From positions 1-64,000 of the forward strand of contig CACAZW010000001.1 of assembly GCA_902537055.1 (NCBI GenBank): 64,000 nt of DNA, given 5' to 3'. A program made the position numbers and the translations under genes. Positions 54,336-62,616 of the stretch are shown here, piece after piece (position 1 is the first letter of the stretch; the number at the start of each line of letters is the position of its first letter). The stretch is from an uncultured Pelagibacteraceae bacterium. Lineage in GTDB: Bacteria; Pseudomonadota; Alphaproteobacteria; Pelagibacterales; Pelagibacteraceae. The notes beneath the pieces were generated by a model. The model was not told the origin of the DNA and did not search any database. It saw nothing but the letters and a program-made list of their open reading frames with translations.

Positions 54336-55553
54336 ATGGAAAATAAATTATCTCAAATTACAGAATTATTCTCCAAAACAAGACAACAAACTCTATCCTT
54401 GTGCGAGAACTTAGAGGCTGAGGATATGGTAATACAGCCCAGCAAAAATGTTAGTCCTCTTAAGTGGCATCTTGGTCACACCACATGGTTCTTCGAAAAA
54501 TTCATCTTGTCAGAATTGGATGAAAGTTACAAACTTTTTAACAAAGATTATAATTACATATTTAATTCGTATTATAATTCTGTAGGTGAGTACAATCCTC
54601 GAAATAAGAGAGGTTCACTAAATAGACCCATCTTAAAAGATGTAGTACAATATAGACACTATGTAACTGAAAATATTATTGACTTTTTAAAAAGGACAAA
54701 AAATAACAGAACATCATTTTTAGTTGAACTAGGTTCAAATCACGAACAACAGCATCAAGAATTAATGTTAATGGATATTAAAAATATTTTTTACAACAAT
54801 CCATTGATGCCGACTTATAATTCTAATGATGATAAACCAACCACTAAAGAAGAAAATGAATTGACATTAGAAACTAGTAAAAAATTTAAATATGGAAACA
54901 ACGAGGATATTTTTTGTTACGATAACGAATTACCAGTATCAGAAACACAATTAGATCCTTTTAAAATATATTCATTTGTTACAAATGGAGAGTGGAAAGA
55001 ATTTATTAATGACGGAGGATATAAAAATCATGAGTATTGGTTATCTGATGGATGGGACTTTATAAATAATACCAAATTAGAAAAACCAATGTATTGGATA
55101 GATAATAATAATTATTTTACATTAAACGGTGTAAAAAAAATTGATAATGAAAAACCGGTTTCTCATATAAGTTTCTATGAAGCGGATGCTTTTGCAAGAT
55201 ACAAAAATAAAAGATTGCCAACTGAATTTGAACTAGAATATTTTTTAAAACAATCTGAGAAAAAAGGTAATTTTTTAGAAAATAAAATTTTTCATGAAGT
55301 TGAAGAAAAAGCAGACGATGTTTATGGAAATTTATGGGCATGGACAAGCAGTAATTACACGCCTTACAAAAAATACAAACCATATGAAGGAAATCTAGGA
55401 GAATATAATAATAAGTTTATGTGCAATCAGTTTGTCTTAAAAGGTGGCTCACACTCTACATCTATTAATCATATCAGAGCATCTTATAGAAATTTCTTTT
55501 ACCCAAGTGATACTTGGCAGTTTTGTGGTGTCAGATTAGCTGATGACATCTAG
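54336..55553 (+). CDS. egtB: Ergothioneine biosynthesis sulfoxide synthase EgtB
   Basis: A 405-aa protein with an N-terminal DinB-like domain carrying the iron-binding histidines (KWHLGHTTWFFEKF and NHEQQHQELMLMD, an HxxxHxE-type pattern) and a C-terminal formylglycine-generating-enzyme-like domain (SFYEADAFARYKNKRLPTEFE, then LKGGSHST and RASYRNFF). EgtB joins a thiol (cysteine or gamma-glutamylcysteine) to hercynine with O2. The stop shares one base with the GTG start of egtD. An OvoA-like role is less likely because OvoA usually carries a fused methyltransferase. Confidence 0.92.
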   Translation: MENKLSQITELFSKTRQQTLSLCENLEAEDMVIQPSKNVSPLKWHLGHTTWFFEKFILSELDESYKLFNKDYNYIFNSYYNSVGEYNPRNKRGSLNRPILKDVVQYRHYVTENIIDFLKRTKNNRTSFLVELGSNHEQQHQELMLMDIKNIFYNNPLMPTYNSNDDKPTTKEENELTLETSKKFKYGNNEDIFCYDNELPVSETQLDPFKIYSFVTNGEWKEFINDGGYKNHEYWLSDGWDFINNTKLEKPMYWIDNNNYFTLNGVKKIDNEKPVSHISFYEADAFARYKNKRLPTEFELEYFLKQSEKKGNFLENKIFHEVEEKADDVYGNLWAWTSSNYTPYKKYKPYEGNLGEYNNKFMCNQFVLKGGSHSTSINHIRASYRNFFYPSDTWQFCGVRLADDI

Positions 55554-56515
55554 TGACTAATTTAAAATTAATAAACATAAACAATCAAATTCAAGATGAT
55601 AAAAAATTAATCTTGCAGGGATTATTAAATAAAAAACAAAAATATTTACTGCCAAAATATTTTTATGATGAAAAAGGTTCAAAGTTATTTAATAAAATAA
55701 CAAACCTTAAAGAATATTACCCAACAAATAAAGAGTTAGAAATACTTGGTAACTTACAAAAAGAGATAAGAAAGAAATTACCAATTCATTCAACAATTGT
55801 AGAATTCGGAAGTGGCTCAAATAAAAAAATCAACAAATTTATAAAATCATTAAGCAAACCCAAAGAATATATTCCTATAGATATTAGTAAGGAATATTTG
55901 TTTGAAAATGCATCAATAATTGCAAAAAAATTCTCAGATTTAAAAGTAACAGCAATATGTGCTGACTTTAGTCAGACCAGTAGATTAAATAAAATTTTAA
56001 AAAATAAAAAAAAAATAGTAAGTTTTTTTCCAGGATCTACCATAGGAAATTATTTACCCAAAAATGCAAAAAAAATATTAAAAAATTTTTCAAAAATCAC
56101 AGGTAAAAATTCTTATTTAGTAATTGGGGTAGATTTAATCAAAAATAAGAAGACCCTTGAAAATGCTTATAATGATAAATTGAGAGTAACAGCTAAATTT
56201 AATAAAAATATATTAAATGTAGTAAACAAAATTTGTAATTCAAAATTTCAAACGAAAGATTTTGAACATAAAGCATTCTACAATTTAAAAAAAAAAAGAA
56301 TTGAAATGCATCTTATCTCGAAAAAAAATTTCACGTTAAAAATTAATAAAAAGAATATTAAATTTACTAAAGATGAAACCATTCATACTGAAAATTCTCA
56401 TAAATATTCAAAAAATAATTTTGTTAAATTAGTTAATAAATCTGGCTTTAAAGTCTTAAAATATTTTACTGATAAAAAAAATTATTTTGGAGTTTTTTTA
56501 TTAAAAGTGAAGTAA
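55553..56515 (+). CDS. egtD: L-histidine N-alpha-methyltransferase EgtD
   Basis: A 320-aa SAM methyltransferase making hercynine (trimethylhistidine) from histidine. LLNKKQKYLLPKYFYDEKGSKLF is the EgtD N-terminal signature; VEFGSGSNKK is the SAM motif; FFPGSTIGNYLP and VIGVDLIKNKKTLENAYND follow. It starts with GTG, overlapping the egtB stop by one base. Together with EgtB it gives the two core steps of ergothioneine synthesis; no EgtA/EgtC/EgtE gene is adjacent. Confidence 0.93.
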   Translation: MTNLKLININNQIQDDKKLILQGLLNKKQKYLLPKYFYDEKGSKLFNKITNLKEYYPTNKELEILGNLQKEIRKKLPIHSTIVEFGSGSNKKINKFIKSLSKPKEYIPIDISKEYLFENASIIAKKFSDLKVTAICADFSQTSRLNKILKNKKKIVSFFPGSTIGNYLPKNAKKILKNFSKITGKNSYLVIGVDLIKNKKTLENAYNDKLRVTAKFNKNILNVVNKICNSKFQTKDFEHKAFYNLKKKRIEMHLISKKNFTLKINKKNIKFTKDETIHTENSHKYSKNNFVKLVNKSGFKVLKYFTDKKNYFGVFLLKVK

Positions 56516-56523
56516 GTTTTATT

Positions 56524-57153
56524 ATGGCTCAAAAAGACGTAGGTAACAAAATTCCAATCTATAAGCTAAAAGACACTGATGAAGTAATGAAATATTATGA
56601 TGAGTGGGGAGATGGTAATAAATATGATAAGGATATGGTCGATTGGAATTACACAGGACCAAAAGAAACAACAAGAGTATTTTCAGAATTCCAAAAAAAT
56701 AAAGATGCAAAAATTTATGATGCTGGTTGTGGAACTGGATTGGTGGGTGTTGAATTAAAAAAATATGGTTTTAAAAATTTTCATGGGGCAGATCTTTCAA
56801 AAAAGTTATTAGAATTAGTACCAAATGATCTTTATGAAAAGCTTGAACAAGTAGACTTAAATAAACCCATTAATAAAAAAGATGACGTATATGACTCTGT
56901 TATGTGTGTTGGTACATTTACTTTTGGACATGTAAAGCCACCAGCTTTAGAGGAATTTATCAGGATTACAAAGAATGATGGATTTATCTGTTTTACTATT
57001 AATGAGGGAATACATGAAAAATATGGTTTTGATAAAAAAATTGAACAACTTAAAGAGCAAAATAAGTGGAAAGAAATAAAATTTTTTAAATCAGATTACA
57101 TTGCGAGCAAAGACGTAAATGCTTGGTTAGGGTTATATCAAGTGATAAAATAA
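56524..57153 (+). CDS. Class I SAM-dependent methyltransferase
   Basis: A 209-aa methyltransferase. SAM motif I is IYDAGCGTGLVGVEL; the later VMCVGTFTFGHVKPPALEEF is motif IV/V-like. It resembles Williams-Beuren-type small-molecule methyltransferases. It starts 8 bases after egtD and 3 bases before the Rieske oxygenase gene. Substrate unknown. Confidence 0.83.
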   Translation: MAQKDVGNKIPIYKLKDTDEVMKYYDEWGDGNKYDKDMVDWNYTGPKETTRVFSEFQKNKDAKIYDAGCGTGLVGVELKKYGFKNFHGADLSKKLLELVPNDLYEKLEQVDLNKPINKKDDVYDSVMCVGTFTFGHVKPPALEEFIRITKNDGFICFTINEGIHEKYGFDKKIEQLKEQNKWKEIKFFKSDYIASKDVNAWLGLYQVIK

Positions 57154-57156
57154 ACC

Positions 57157-58332
57157 ATGTCAGAAATTTACAATATTATAGATAAACAAAAGTTAGATAT
57201 TGTATCTAAACCAATTAGTGAAGCTCATGGTTTACCAAATGAATGTTACATCAGTAAAGAATATACTTTAATTGAAAGAAAAAAATTATTTGAAGATAAG
57301 TGGATTGTAATTGGAGTTGGAAGTTCTATTCCAGATGAAGGTGATGTTAAACCAATTGATTTACTTGGAATACCCTTACTTATTGTTAGAACAAAAAATA
57401 AAGAAATAAAAGTTTTTCATAATATTTGCAGTCATAGAGGAGTAAAATTAGTTAAAGAAGCTGGCAAAATTAGAAATGTTATGAGGTGCTCATATCATTC
57501 ATGGTCATATGACTTAGAAGGAAAATTAGTTGCTACACCTCATATAGGAGGCATGAATATCCATCAAACACCTGAATTTGATAAATCAAAAAGTAATTTA
57601 AAAGAGATAAGATCATATATTTGGTTAGATCTAATTATGATTAATATTAACAACAATGAAATTTCATTTGAGAATTACATTAGTCCTTTAAGTCAAAGAT
57701 GGGAAAAATTTTGGCCTTTGAAAGATAGAGAATTAATTCATCATGCAAATGACTATGGTTATTTTAAATTAGATGCAAATTGTAATTGGAAATTCGCAAT
57801 TGAAAATTATTGTGAGAGCTATCATTTGCCTTGGGTTCATCCAGGATTAAATTCTTATTCAAAATTAGAAGATCACTATCATATACATGGTCTTCCGAAT
57901 CGTTTCGCTGGACAAGGAACAGTTGTTTATAATCCAAGGTTTGAAGGAAATGAAAAGTTTCCTTGCTTTCCTAATTGGCCTAAAGATAAAGAAAATATAG
58001 CCGAGTACGTAGCACTATTTCCAAATGTAATGTTAGGAATTCATAAAGATCATTATTATGCTTATTGGTTAGAGCCAATCAATCATGAGCTTACAGTAGA
58101 ACATATGGAAATTTATTATGTTGGAGATGAAGCAGCAAATTCAACAAAGTATAAATCTCTAAGACAAAAAAATCACAAACAATGGGAAGATATTCAAAAA
58201 GAAGATGTAGATATTATTCAAAGTATGCAAATAGGTAGAAACTCTCCAGCTTATAATGGTGGTAATTTTTCTCCAAAGATGGACAATCCAACACATCACT
58301 TTCATAAGTGGGTTGTTGGTAATTTAATTTAA
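57157..58332 (+). CDS. Rieske non-haem iron oxygenase, alpha subunit (quaternary-amine type)
   Basis: A 391-aa ring-hydroxylating-type oxygenase. The Rieske centre is CSHRG...CSYHSW (about residues 93-115) and the mononuclear iron site NYCESYHLPWVHPG. The residue bridging the two centres is Glu (CESYH) rather than the usual Asp; a Glu bridge is known from the carnitine oxygenase CntA. GbcA (glycine betaine), stachydrine or carnitine demethylases are the nearest functional analogues. No reductase subunit is adjacent, but a [2Fe-2S] ferredoxin lies 3 kb downstream. Substrate unknown. Confidence 0.82.
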   Translation: MSEIYNIIDKQKLDIVSKPISEAHGLPNECYISKEYTLIERKKLFEDKWIVIGVGSSIPDEGDVKPIDLLGIPLLIVRTKNKEIKVFHNICSHRGVKLVKEAGKIRNVMRCSYHSWSYDLEGKLVATPHIGGMNIHQTPEFDKSKSNLKEIRSYIWLDLIMININNNEISFENYISPLSQRWEKFWPLKDRELIHHANDYGYFKLDANCNWKFAIENYCESYHLPWVHPGLNSYSKLEDHYHIHGLPNRFAGQGTVVYNPRFEGNEKFPCFPNWPKDKENIAEYVALFPNVMLGIHKDHYYAYWLEPINHELTVEHMEIYYVGDEAANSTKYKSLRQKNHKQWEDIQKEDVDIIQSMQIGRNSPAYNGGNFSPKMDNPTHHFHKWVVGNLI

Positions 58333-58335
58333 AAA

Positions 58336-58764
58336 ATGAAAATTATATTAATTATGGGACTACCGGGAGCAGGAAAAACTACATTAGCTGATGAACTTGC
58401 TCCATTGTTAAATGCAAAAAGATTAAATGCAGATGAAGTAAGAAAAGCTGCAAACGATTGGGATTTTTCAGAAGAGGGTAGAACAAGACAAGCAAAAAGA
58501 ATGGCTGACTTTGCATTAAAATTAAAAGACGAAGGAAATTATGTGATTGCAGATTTTATTTGCCCAACTCCAAAAGCAAGAAGTTTATTTCCTGCAGATT
58601 ATGTAGTTTGGGTAGATACAATAAAAGAAGGTAGATTTGATGACACTAATAAAATGTTTGTTAAACCAGAAAAATATGATTTTCATGTTACCACACAAGA
58701 TGCTAAGTCTTGGGCACCAAAGATTTTAAAGGAGATAAAAAATGGCGTACCAATGGGACAATAA
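58336..58764 (+). CDS. Adenylylsulfate kinase-like P-loop kinase
   Basis: A 142-aa kinase with Walker A GLPGAGKTT (residues 8-16), LNADEVRKAANDWDFSEEGR in place of the APS-kinase LDGDNVR...DLGFS block, and VIADFICPTPKAR in place of the IAAFISPxR motif. It is shorter than CysC (about 200 aa). SAR11 is known to lack assimilatory sulfate reduction, so APS is not an obvious substrate. It overlaps the next gene by 23 bases and probably acts with it. Confidence 0.75.
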   Translation: MKIILIMGLPGAGKTTLADELAPLLNAKRLNADEVRKAANDWDFSEEGRTRQAKRMADFALKLKDEGNYVIADFICPTPKARSLFPADYVVWVDTIKEGRFDDTNKMFVKPEKYDFHVTTQDAKSWAPKILKEIKNGVPMGQ

Positions 58765-59116
58765 AAAACCAACCGCTCAAATGTTAGGAAGATGGCAACC
58801 GTTTCATGATGGTCACTATACTCTATTCAAGGAAATTATAAAAAAAACAGGACAAGTATGTATTCAAATTAGAGATGTACAAGGTGTTGATGATAATCCA
58901 TTTGATTTTGAAACTGTCAAAAAAAATATTGAGGAAAAACTTAATCCAGAGTTTGAGGGCAGGTTCAAAATTATACTTGTCCCTAATATTACAAATATTT
59001 GTTATGGAAGAGGTGTAGGATATAAAATTGAAGAAATAGTTTTGCCTGAAGAAATTCAAAAAATTTCAGCAACTAAAATTAGAGCTAAGATGAGAGAAGA
59101 AGGTAAATTAAAATAA
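58742..59116 (+). CDS. Cytidylyltransferase-like nucleotidyltransferase
   Basis: A 124-aa nucleotidyltransferase of the HxGH superfamily: GRWQPFHDGHYTLF (residues 17-30) supplies the HxGH-type site and ISATKIRAKM near the C-terminus is the ISSTxxR-type motif. It is similar in size to glycerol-3-phosphate or phosphoethanolamine cytidylyltransferases. With the overlapping kinase it could phosphorylate and then nucleotidylate a small molecule. Substrate and nucleotide are unknown. Confidence 0.75.
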   Translation: MAYQWDNKKPTAQMLGRWQPFHDGHYTLFKEIIKKTGQVCIQIRDVQGVDDNPFDFETVKKNIEEKLNPEFEGRFKIILVPNITNICYGRGVGYKIEEIVLPEEIQKISATKIRAKMREEGKLK

Positions 59117-59890
59117 ATGACTGTAAAAATAAATAAAGTATCACCAGGCGTTAAAAGAGTTTTAATTAATGATCCAAAATCTTATAATTCATTATCCTAC
59201 AATACTCTTTCATCTTTATTAAAGGCATTCAAAAAATTAGATAATGATAAAGAAACAAGGGTTATTATTTTAGAAGGAGCTGGAAAAGGATTTAGTGCAG
59301 GTCATAACTTAAAAGAGGTAAGAGGTATAAAAAATAGATCTAATCATCTAAAACTTTTTAAACTTTGTTCAAAACTTATGATGCAAATTGTGGAGGGAAA
59401 CAAACCAGTCATAGCAAAAGTGCATGGAGCAGCTTACGCAGCAGGATGTCAATTAGCTGCCAGTTGTGATCTTGCATATAGTACGAACTCAGCAACGTTT
59501 GCTACACCTGGAGTAAAAATTGGATTATTTTGCAGTACACCAATGGTTGCTGTCAGTCGAAAAATTAGCAGAAAAAGAATGATGGAAATGCTACTTACCG
59601 GTGATCCAATTAGTGCAAAATATGCAAAGGAAATTGGATTAATTAATGATCATTACAGTCCAAAAACTTTGAATAAAAAAGTTTTAGATATTGCAAAAAA
59701 AATATCTTCAAAATCAAATTTAACTATCAAAATTGGTAAAAAAGGTTTTTATAAACAATTAGAAATGCCCCTTAACAAAGCTTATGATTATACAAGTAAG
59801 ATGATGACACTTAATATGTCATCTTATGATGCCAAAGAGGGTATAAGTGCATTTATCGAAAAAAGAAATCCAAGTTGGAAAAACAAATAA
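59117..59890 (+). CDS. Crotonase-family protein, ECHDC3-like, lacking both catalytic glutamates
   Basis: A 257-aa enoyl-CoA hydratase/isomerase-fold protein. The oxyanion hole motif GKGFSAGHNLKE is intact. The two hydratase glutamates are not: the first position reads GCQLAASCD (Gln) and the second FATPGVKIG (Gly). GLFCSTPMVAVSR is characteristic of the ECHDC3 group rather than true hydratases. A hydratase function such as DmdD or AcuH is therefore unlikely. It begins directly at the previous stop. Acyl-CoA substrate not known. Confidence 0.85.
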   Translation: MTVKINKVSPGVKRVLINDPKSYNSLSYNTLSSLLKAFKKLDNDKETRVIILEGAGKGFSAGHNLKEVRGIKNRSNHLKLFKLCSKLMMQIVEGNKPVIAKVHGAAYAAGCQLAASCDLAYSTNSATFATPGVKIGLFCSTPMVAVSRKISRKRMMEMLLTGDPISAKYAKEIGLINDHYSPKTLNKKVLDIAKKISSKSNLTIKIGKKGFYKQLEMPLNKAYDYTSKMMTLNMSSYDAKEGISAFIEKRNPSWKNK

Positions 59891-59950
59891 CCATTAAGTT
59901 GAAGTCACTAAAAAAAAAGATTAAGTTGTAATTAAAGGAGAAAATCAATC

Positions 59951-61303
59951 ATGGATGGATGTTGTGGTCCTGGATATGCTAGTCCTATAGAAGCAATAAA
60001 AGCACCAAAAGAAAAGCTTTTATATACTATAGCTATTTACACAGGGACGGGAATACAAAAACCAGACTACTTAGCAACAGTCGATGTTGATCCTCAAAGT
60101 CCTACTTATTCTAAAGTAATTCATAGACTTGAAATGCCAGGTATTGGTGATGAATTGCATCATATGGGATGGAATGCATGTTCTTCCTGTCATGGCGACT
60201 CAAAAATGAGCAGAAAATATTTATTAGTTCCAGGTGTTAGATCAAATAATATTTATGTTGTTGATACTGCATCCGATCCTAGAGCTCCAAAAATACATAA
60301 AGTAGTAGATGGATCTGAAATAAAGAAAAAAACTAATTTATCAGGACCACACACAGTTCATTGCTTAGGTTCTGAAATTATCATTTCTTTTCTTGGAGAC
60401 GCTCGAGGAGAAGCGCCAGGAGGATATTTACATTTAAATAAAGATTTTGAAATTGTAGGTAGGTGGGAAAATTCAATGGGTGACATACCTTTTAGTTATG
60501 ACTTCTGGTACCAGCCAAGACATAATGTAATGGTTAGTTCTGAGTGGGCTGCCCCAAATACTTTCATGCCTGGATTTGATTTAGAGGAAGTTGGTCATTT
60601 GAAATATGGTAGACGACTTCATGTTTGGGATTTTAAAAAAAAAGAACCAGTTCAAACAATGTATTTAGGTGAAGATGGTTTAATACCATTAGAAGTTAAA
60701 TTTATGCATAATCCTGATAGTAGCCATGGATTTTGTGGTGCAGCTCTAAGTGCAAATGTGATTCATTTTTGGAAATCAAAAGATGGAAAATGGGAATGGG
60801 AAAAAATAATTGATGTTGAAAATGAACCTCATCCTGATTGGCCAATCCCAGTGCCTGGAGTTATGTCAGCGATATTAGTTTCTATGGATGATAAATATCT
60901 CTATATAAATAATTGGCTTCATGGAGATATGAGACAATACGATATTTCAGATCCACACAAACCAAAATTAACTGGTCAAGTTTGGATGGGTGGATTATTA
61001 GGAAAGGCTCCAGAAGTAAATGGCGTTAAAATTGCTGGTGGACCCCAAATGTATCAATTATCATTAGATGGTAAAAGGATGTATGTAACAACATCATTAT
61101 TTTCTACTTGGGATAATCAATTTTATCCTGAAATAAGAAAGCAGGGTGGAGCAATGATTATGATTGATTGTGATGTTGAAAATGGGGGAATGAAAATTAA
61201 TAAAGATTTTATTGTTGATTTTGGTAAAGAACCAAATGGACCTAGCAGATGTCATGAAAGTAGATATCCTGGTGGAGATTGCACAAGTGATATCTGGCTA
61301 TGA
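59951..61303 (+). CDS. mtoX: Selenium-binding protein 56 family, probable methanethiol oxidase
   Basis: A 450-aa SBP56-family protein. The N-terminus CCGPGYASPIEAIKAPKE and GDELHHMGWNACSSCHGD match human SELENBP1 and bacterial MtoX, which oxidise methanethiol to formaldehyde, H2S and H2O2 using copper; the conserved histidines (e.g. DELHHMGW, SGPHTVHC, DSSHGFCG) are candidate ligands. Characterised bacterial MtoX is periplasmic, yet this protein has no signal peptide. It has the clearest SD (AAAGGAG, 59934-59940) of this region. It overlaps the ferredoxin gene by 4 bases. Methanethiol from DMSP demethylation is the expected substrate. Confidence 0.85.
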   Translation: MDGCCGPGYASPIEAIKAPKEKLLYTIAIYTGTGIQKPDYLATVDVDPQSPTYSKVIHRLEMPGIGDELHHMGWNACSSCHGDSKMSRKYLLVPGVRSNNIYVVDTASDPRAPKIHKVVDGSEIKKKTNLSGPHTVHCLGSEIIISFLGDARGEAPGGYLHLNKDFEIVGRWENSMGDIPFSYDFWYQPRHNVMVSSEWAAPNTFMPGFDLEEVGHLKYGRRLHVWDFKKKEPVQTMYLGEDGLIPLEVKFMHNPDSSHGFCGAALSANVIHFWKSKDGKWEWEKIIDVENEPHPDWPIPVPGVMSAILVSMDDKYLYINNWLHGDMRQYDISDPHKPKLTGQVWMGGLLGKAPEVNGVKIAGGPQMYQLSLDGKRMYVTTSLFSTWDNQFYPEIRKQGGAMIMIDCDVENGGMKINKDFIVDFGKEPNGPSRCHESRYPGGDCTSDIWL

Positions 61304-61665
61304 CAAAGATTACAATCTCAAACAGAAATAATAGTGCATTTGAGGTAACTGGAAAAAAACCTTTATTAAATGAATTAAGAGATCAAGGGGTTGATCTTCC
61401 TTACGGATGTCAGTATGGAGGATGTATTACATGTGCAGCTAAATTAATTAATGGAGAAGTGGATCAACGTTCTCAAGTTGCTCTAAATAATAGACAAATA
61501 AATGATGGATATATTATTTTATGTGTTGCTAAAGCAAAAACGGATTGCACAATTGAGATAGGAGTTGAAAGTCATGATAAATTGTATCGAAATCCTTTCC
61601 TAGACCCTTTAGAACCTCATGAATTAAAAGCAGATATTGCAAGTAAAAAGGAAGAAAAAAAATAA
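61300..61665 (+). CDS. [2Fe-2S] plant-type ferredoxin
   Basis: A 121-aa ferredoxin. Cluster ligands are in YGCQYGGCITCAAKL (CxxxxCxxC) with a fourth cysteine in YIILCVAKA. A C-terminal tail of about 30 residues (LDPLEPHELKADIASKK) extends past the usual fold. Tight coupling to the SBP56 gene suggests electron transfer with that enzyme or with the upstream Rieske oxygenase. Confidence 0.9.
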   Translation: MTKITISNRNNSAFEVTGKKPLLNELRDQGVDLPYGCQYGGCITCAAKLINGEVDQRSQVALNNRQINDGYIILCVAKAKTDCTIEIGVESHDKLYRNPFLDPLEPHELKADIASKKEEKK

Positions 61666-61667
61666 AG

Positions 61668-62117
61668 ATGAACCACAACGAACCTTATAGCGCTGAATAT
61701 TTAAAAGATATTTTAAGCTCAGTTAAGACAATTGCTATGGTTGGTGCTAGCCCAGATAAAACTAAATTTAGTTATGGTGTGCTAAGAGTTTTGCATGAGA
61801 CTGGTTATGACATGATACCTGTAAATCCTAAACCAGGTATAAAGGAAATTAGAAATTTGAAAGTTTATCCAAATTTATCTGCTATCGATAGACCTGTTGA
61901 TATGGTTGAGGTATTTAGAAAATCTGAGGATCTTTATGGAATTGCTGAAGAGGCAATATCAATTGGCGCAAAAGTATTATGGGGACAAATAGGTGTAATT
62001 AATCATGATGCAGCAAAAATTGCTGAAGATGCAGGTTTAAAAGTAGTTATGAATAGATGTCCAAAAATTGAACTCTTCAGACCATTTTGGAAACCGCGAC
62101 TAGATCTTAAAATTTAA
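61668..62117 (+). CDS. CoA-binding domain protein (YccU-like), copy 1
   Basis: A 149-aa Rossmann-fold CoA-binding protein (TIAMVGASPDKTKFSYGVLRVLHETGYDMIPVNP). The succinyl-CoA-synthetase-like CoA-binding domain stands alone. RSSxD-type VFRKSEDLYG and VLWGQIGV follow. Starts 3 bases after the ferredoxin stop. Function unknown; a CoA-linked role next to the crotonase is possible. Confidence 0.88.
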   Translation: MNHNEPYSAEYLKDILSSVKTIAMVGASPDKTKFSYGVLRVLHETGYDMIPVNPKPGIKEIRNLKVYPNLSAIDRPVDMVEVFRKSEDLYGIAEEAISIGAKVLWGQIGVINHDAAKIAEDAGLKVVMNRCPKIELFRPFWKPRLDLKI

Positions 62118-62125
62118 ATCAAATT

Positions 62126-62551
62126 ATGGATACAACACTTTTAGATGAAAAAATAAAAGAACTATATTTAAGTTATAGGACAATAGCAATTGTTGGAGCA
62201 AGCCCAGACTCAAAAAAAACTTCCAATATAATAATGAAATATTTAAGAAATACAGGTTACAAAGTTTTTCCTGTTAATCCAGTAACAGATAATAAAATTA
62301 TACATGGTGAACCAGTTTATAAAAAACTAACGGATATTAAAGATCATGTAGGAATTGTTAACGTTTTTAGACCTAGTGAGGAGGCTGAGGAAATAGCAAA
62401 ACAAACAATAGAAATTGGTGCAAATGTATTATGGTTGCAATTAGGAATTCACAATGAAAATGCAGCTAAATTAGTCTCTCAAAATAAAATTTATTATATC
62501 TCTAATAAATGTATTAAAAACGAATACGATAGATTATTCAAAACTATATAA
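62126..62551 (+). CDS. CoA-binding domain protein (YccU-like), copy 2
   Basis: A 141-aa paralogue of the preceding protein (TIAIVGASPDSKKTSNIIMKYLRNTGYKVFPVNP, NVFRPSEEAEEIA, VLWLQLGI). The two copies align over their whole length but are clearly diverged, so this is an old tandem duplication. The genes are 9 bases apart. Confidence 0.88.
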   Translation: MDTTLLDEKIKELYLSYRTIAIVGASPDSKKTSNIIMKYLRNTGYKVFPVNPVTDNKIIHGEPVYKKLTDIKDHVGIVNVFRPSEEAEEIAKQTIEIGANVLWLQLGIHNENAAKLVSQNKIYYISNKCIKNEYDRLFKTI

Positions 62552-62616
62552 TATCAAATTATTAAGTGTGATATTAAGACCTTTTATTTCATTTTAAATT
62601 TAAGATAAATTAAAAT

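Noticed and set aside
59117-59890. Crotonase as DmdD (methylthioacryloyl-CoA hydratase)
   Set aside because: Both catalytic glutamates are missing and the sequence is ECHDC3-like. Proximity to methanethiol oxidase alone is not enough.
62553-62580. Inverted repeat ATATCA...TGATAT after the second CoA-binding gene
   Set aside because: Six AT-rich base pairs with a 12-base loop and no T-run; expected by chance in this base composition.
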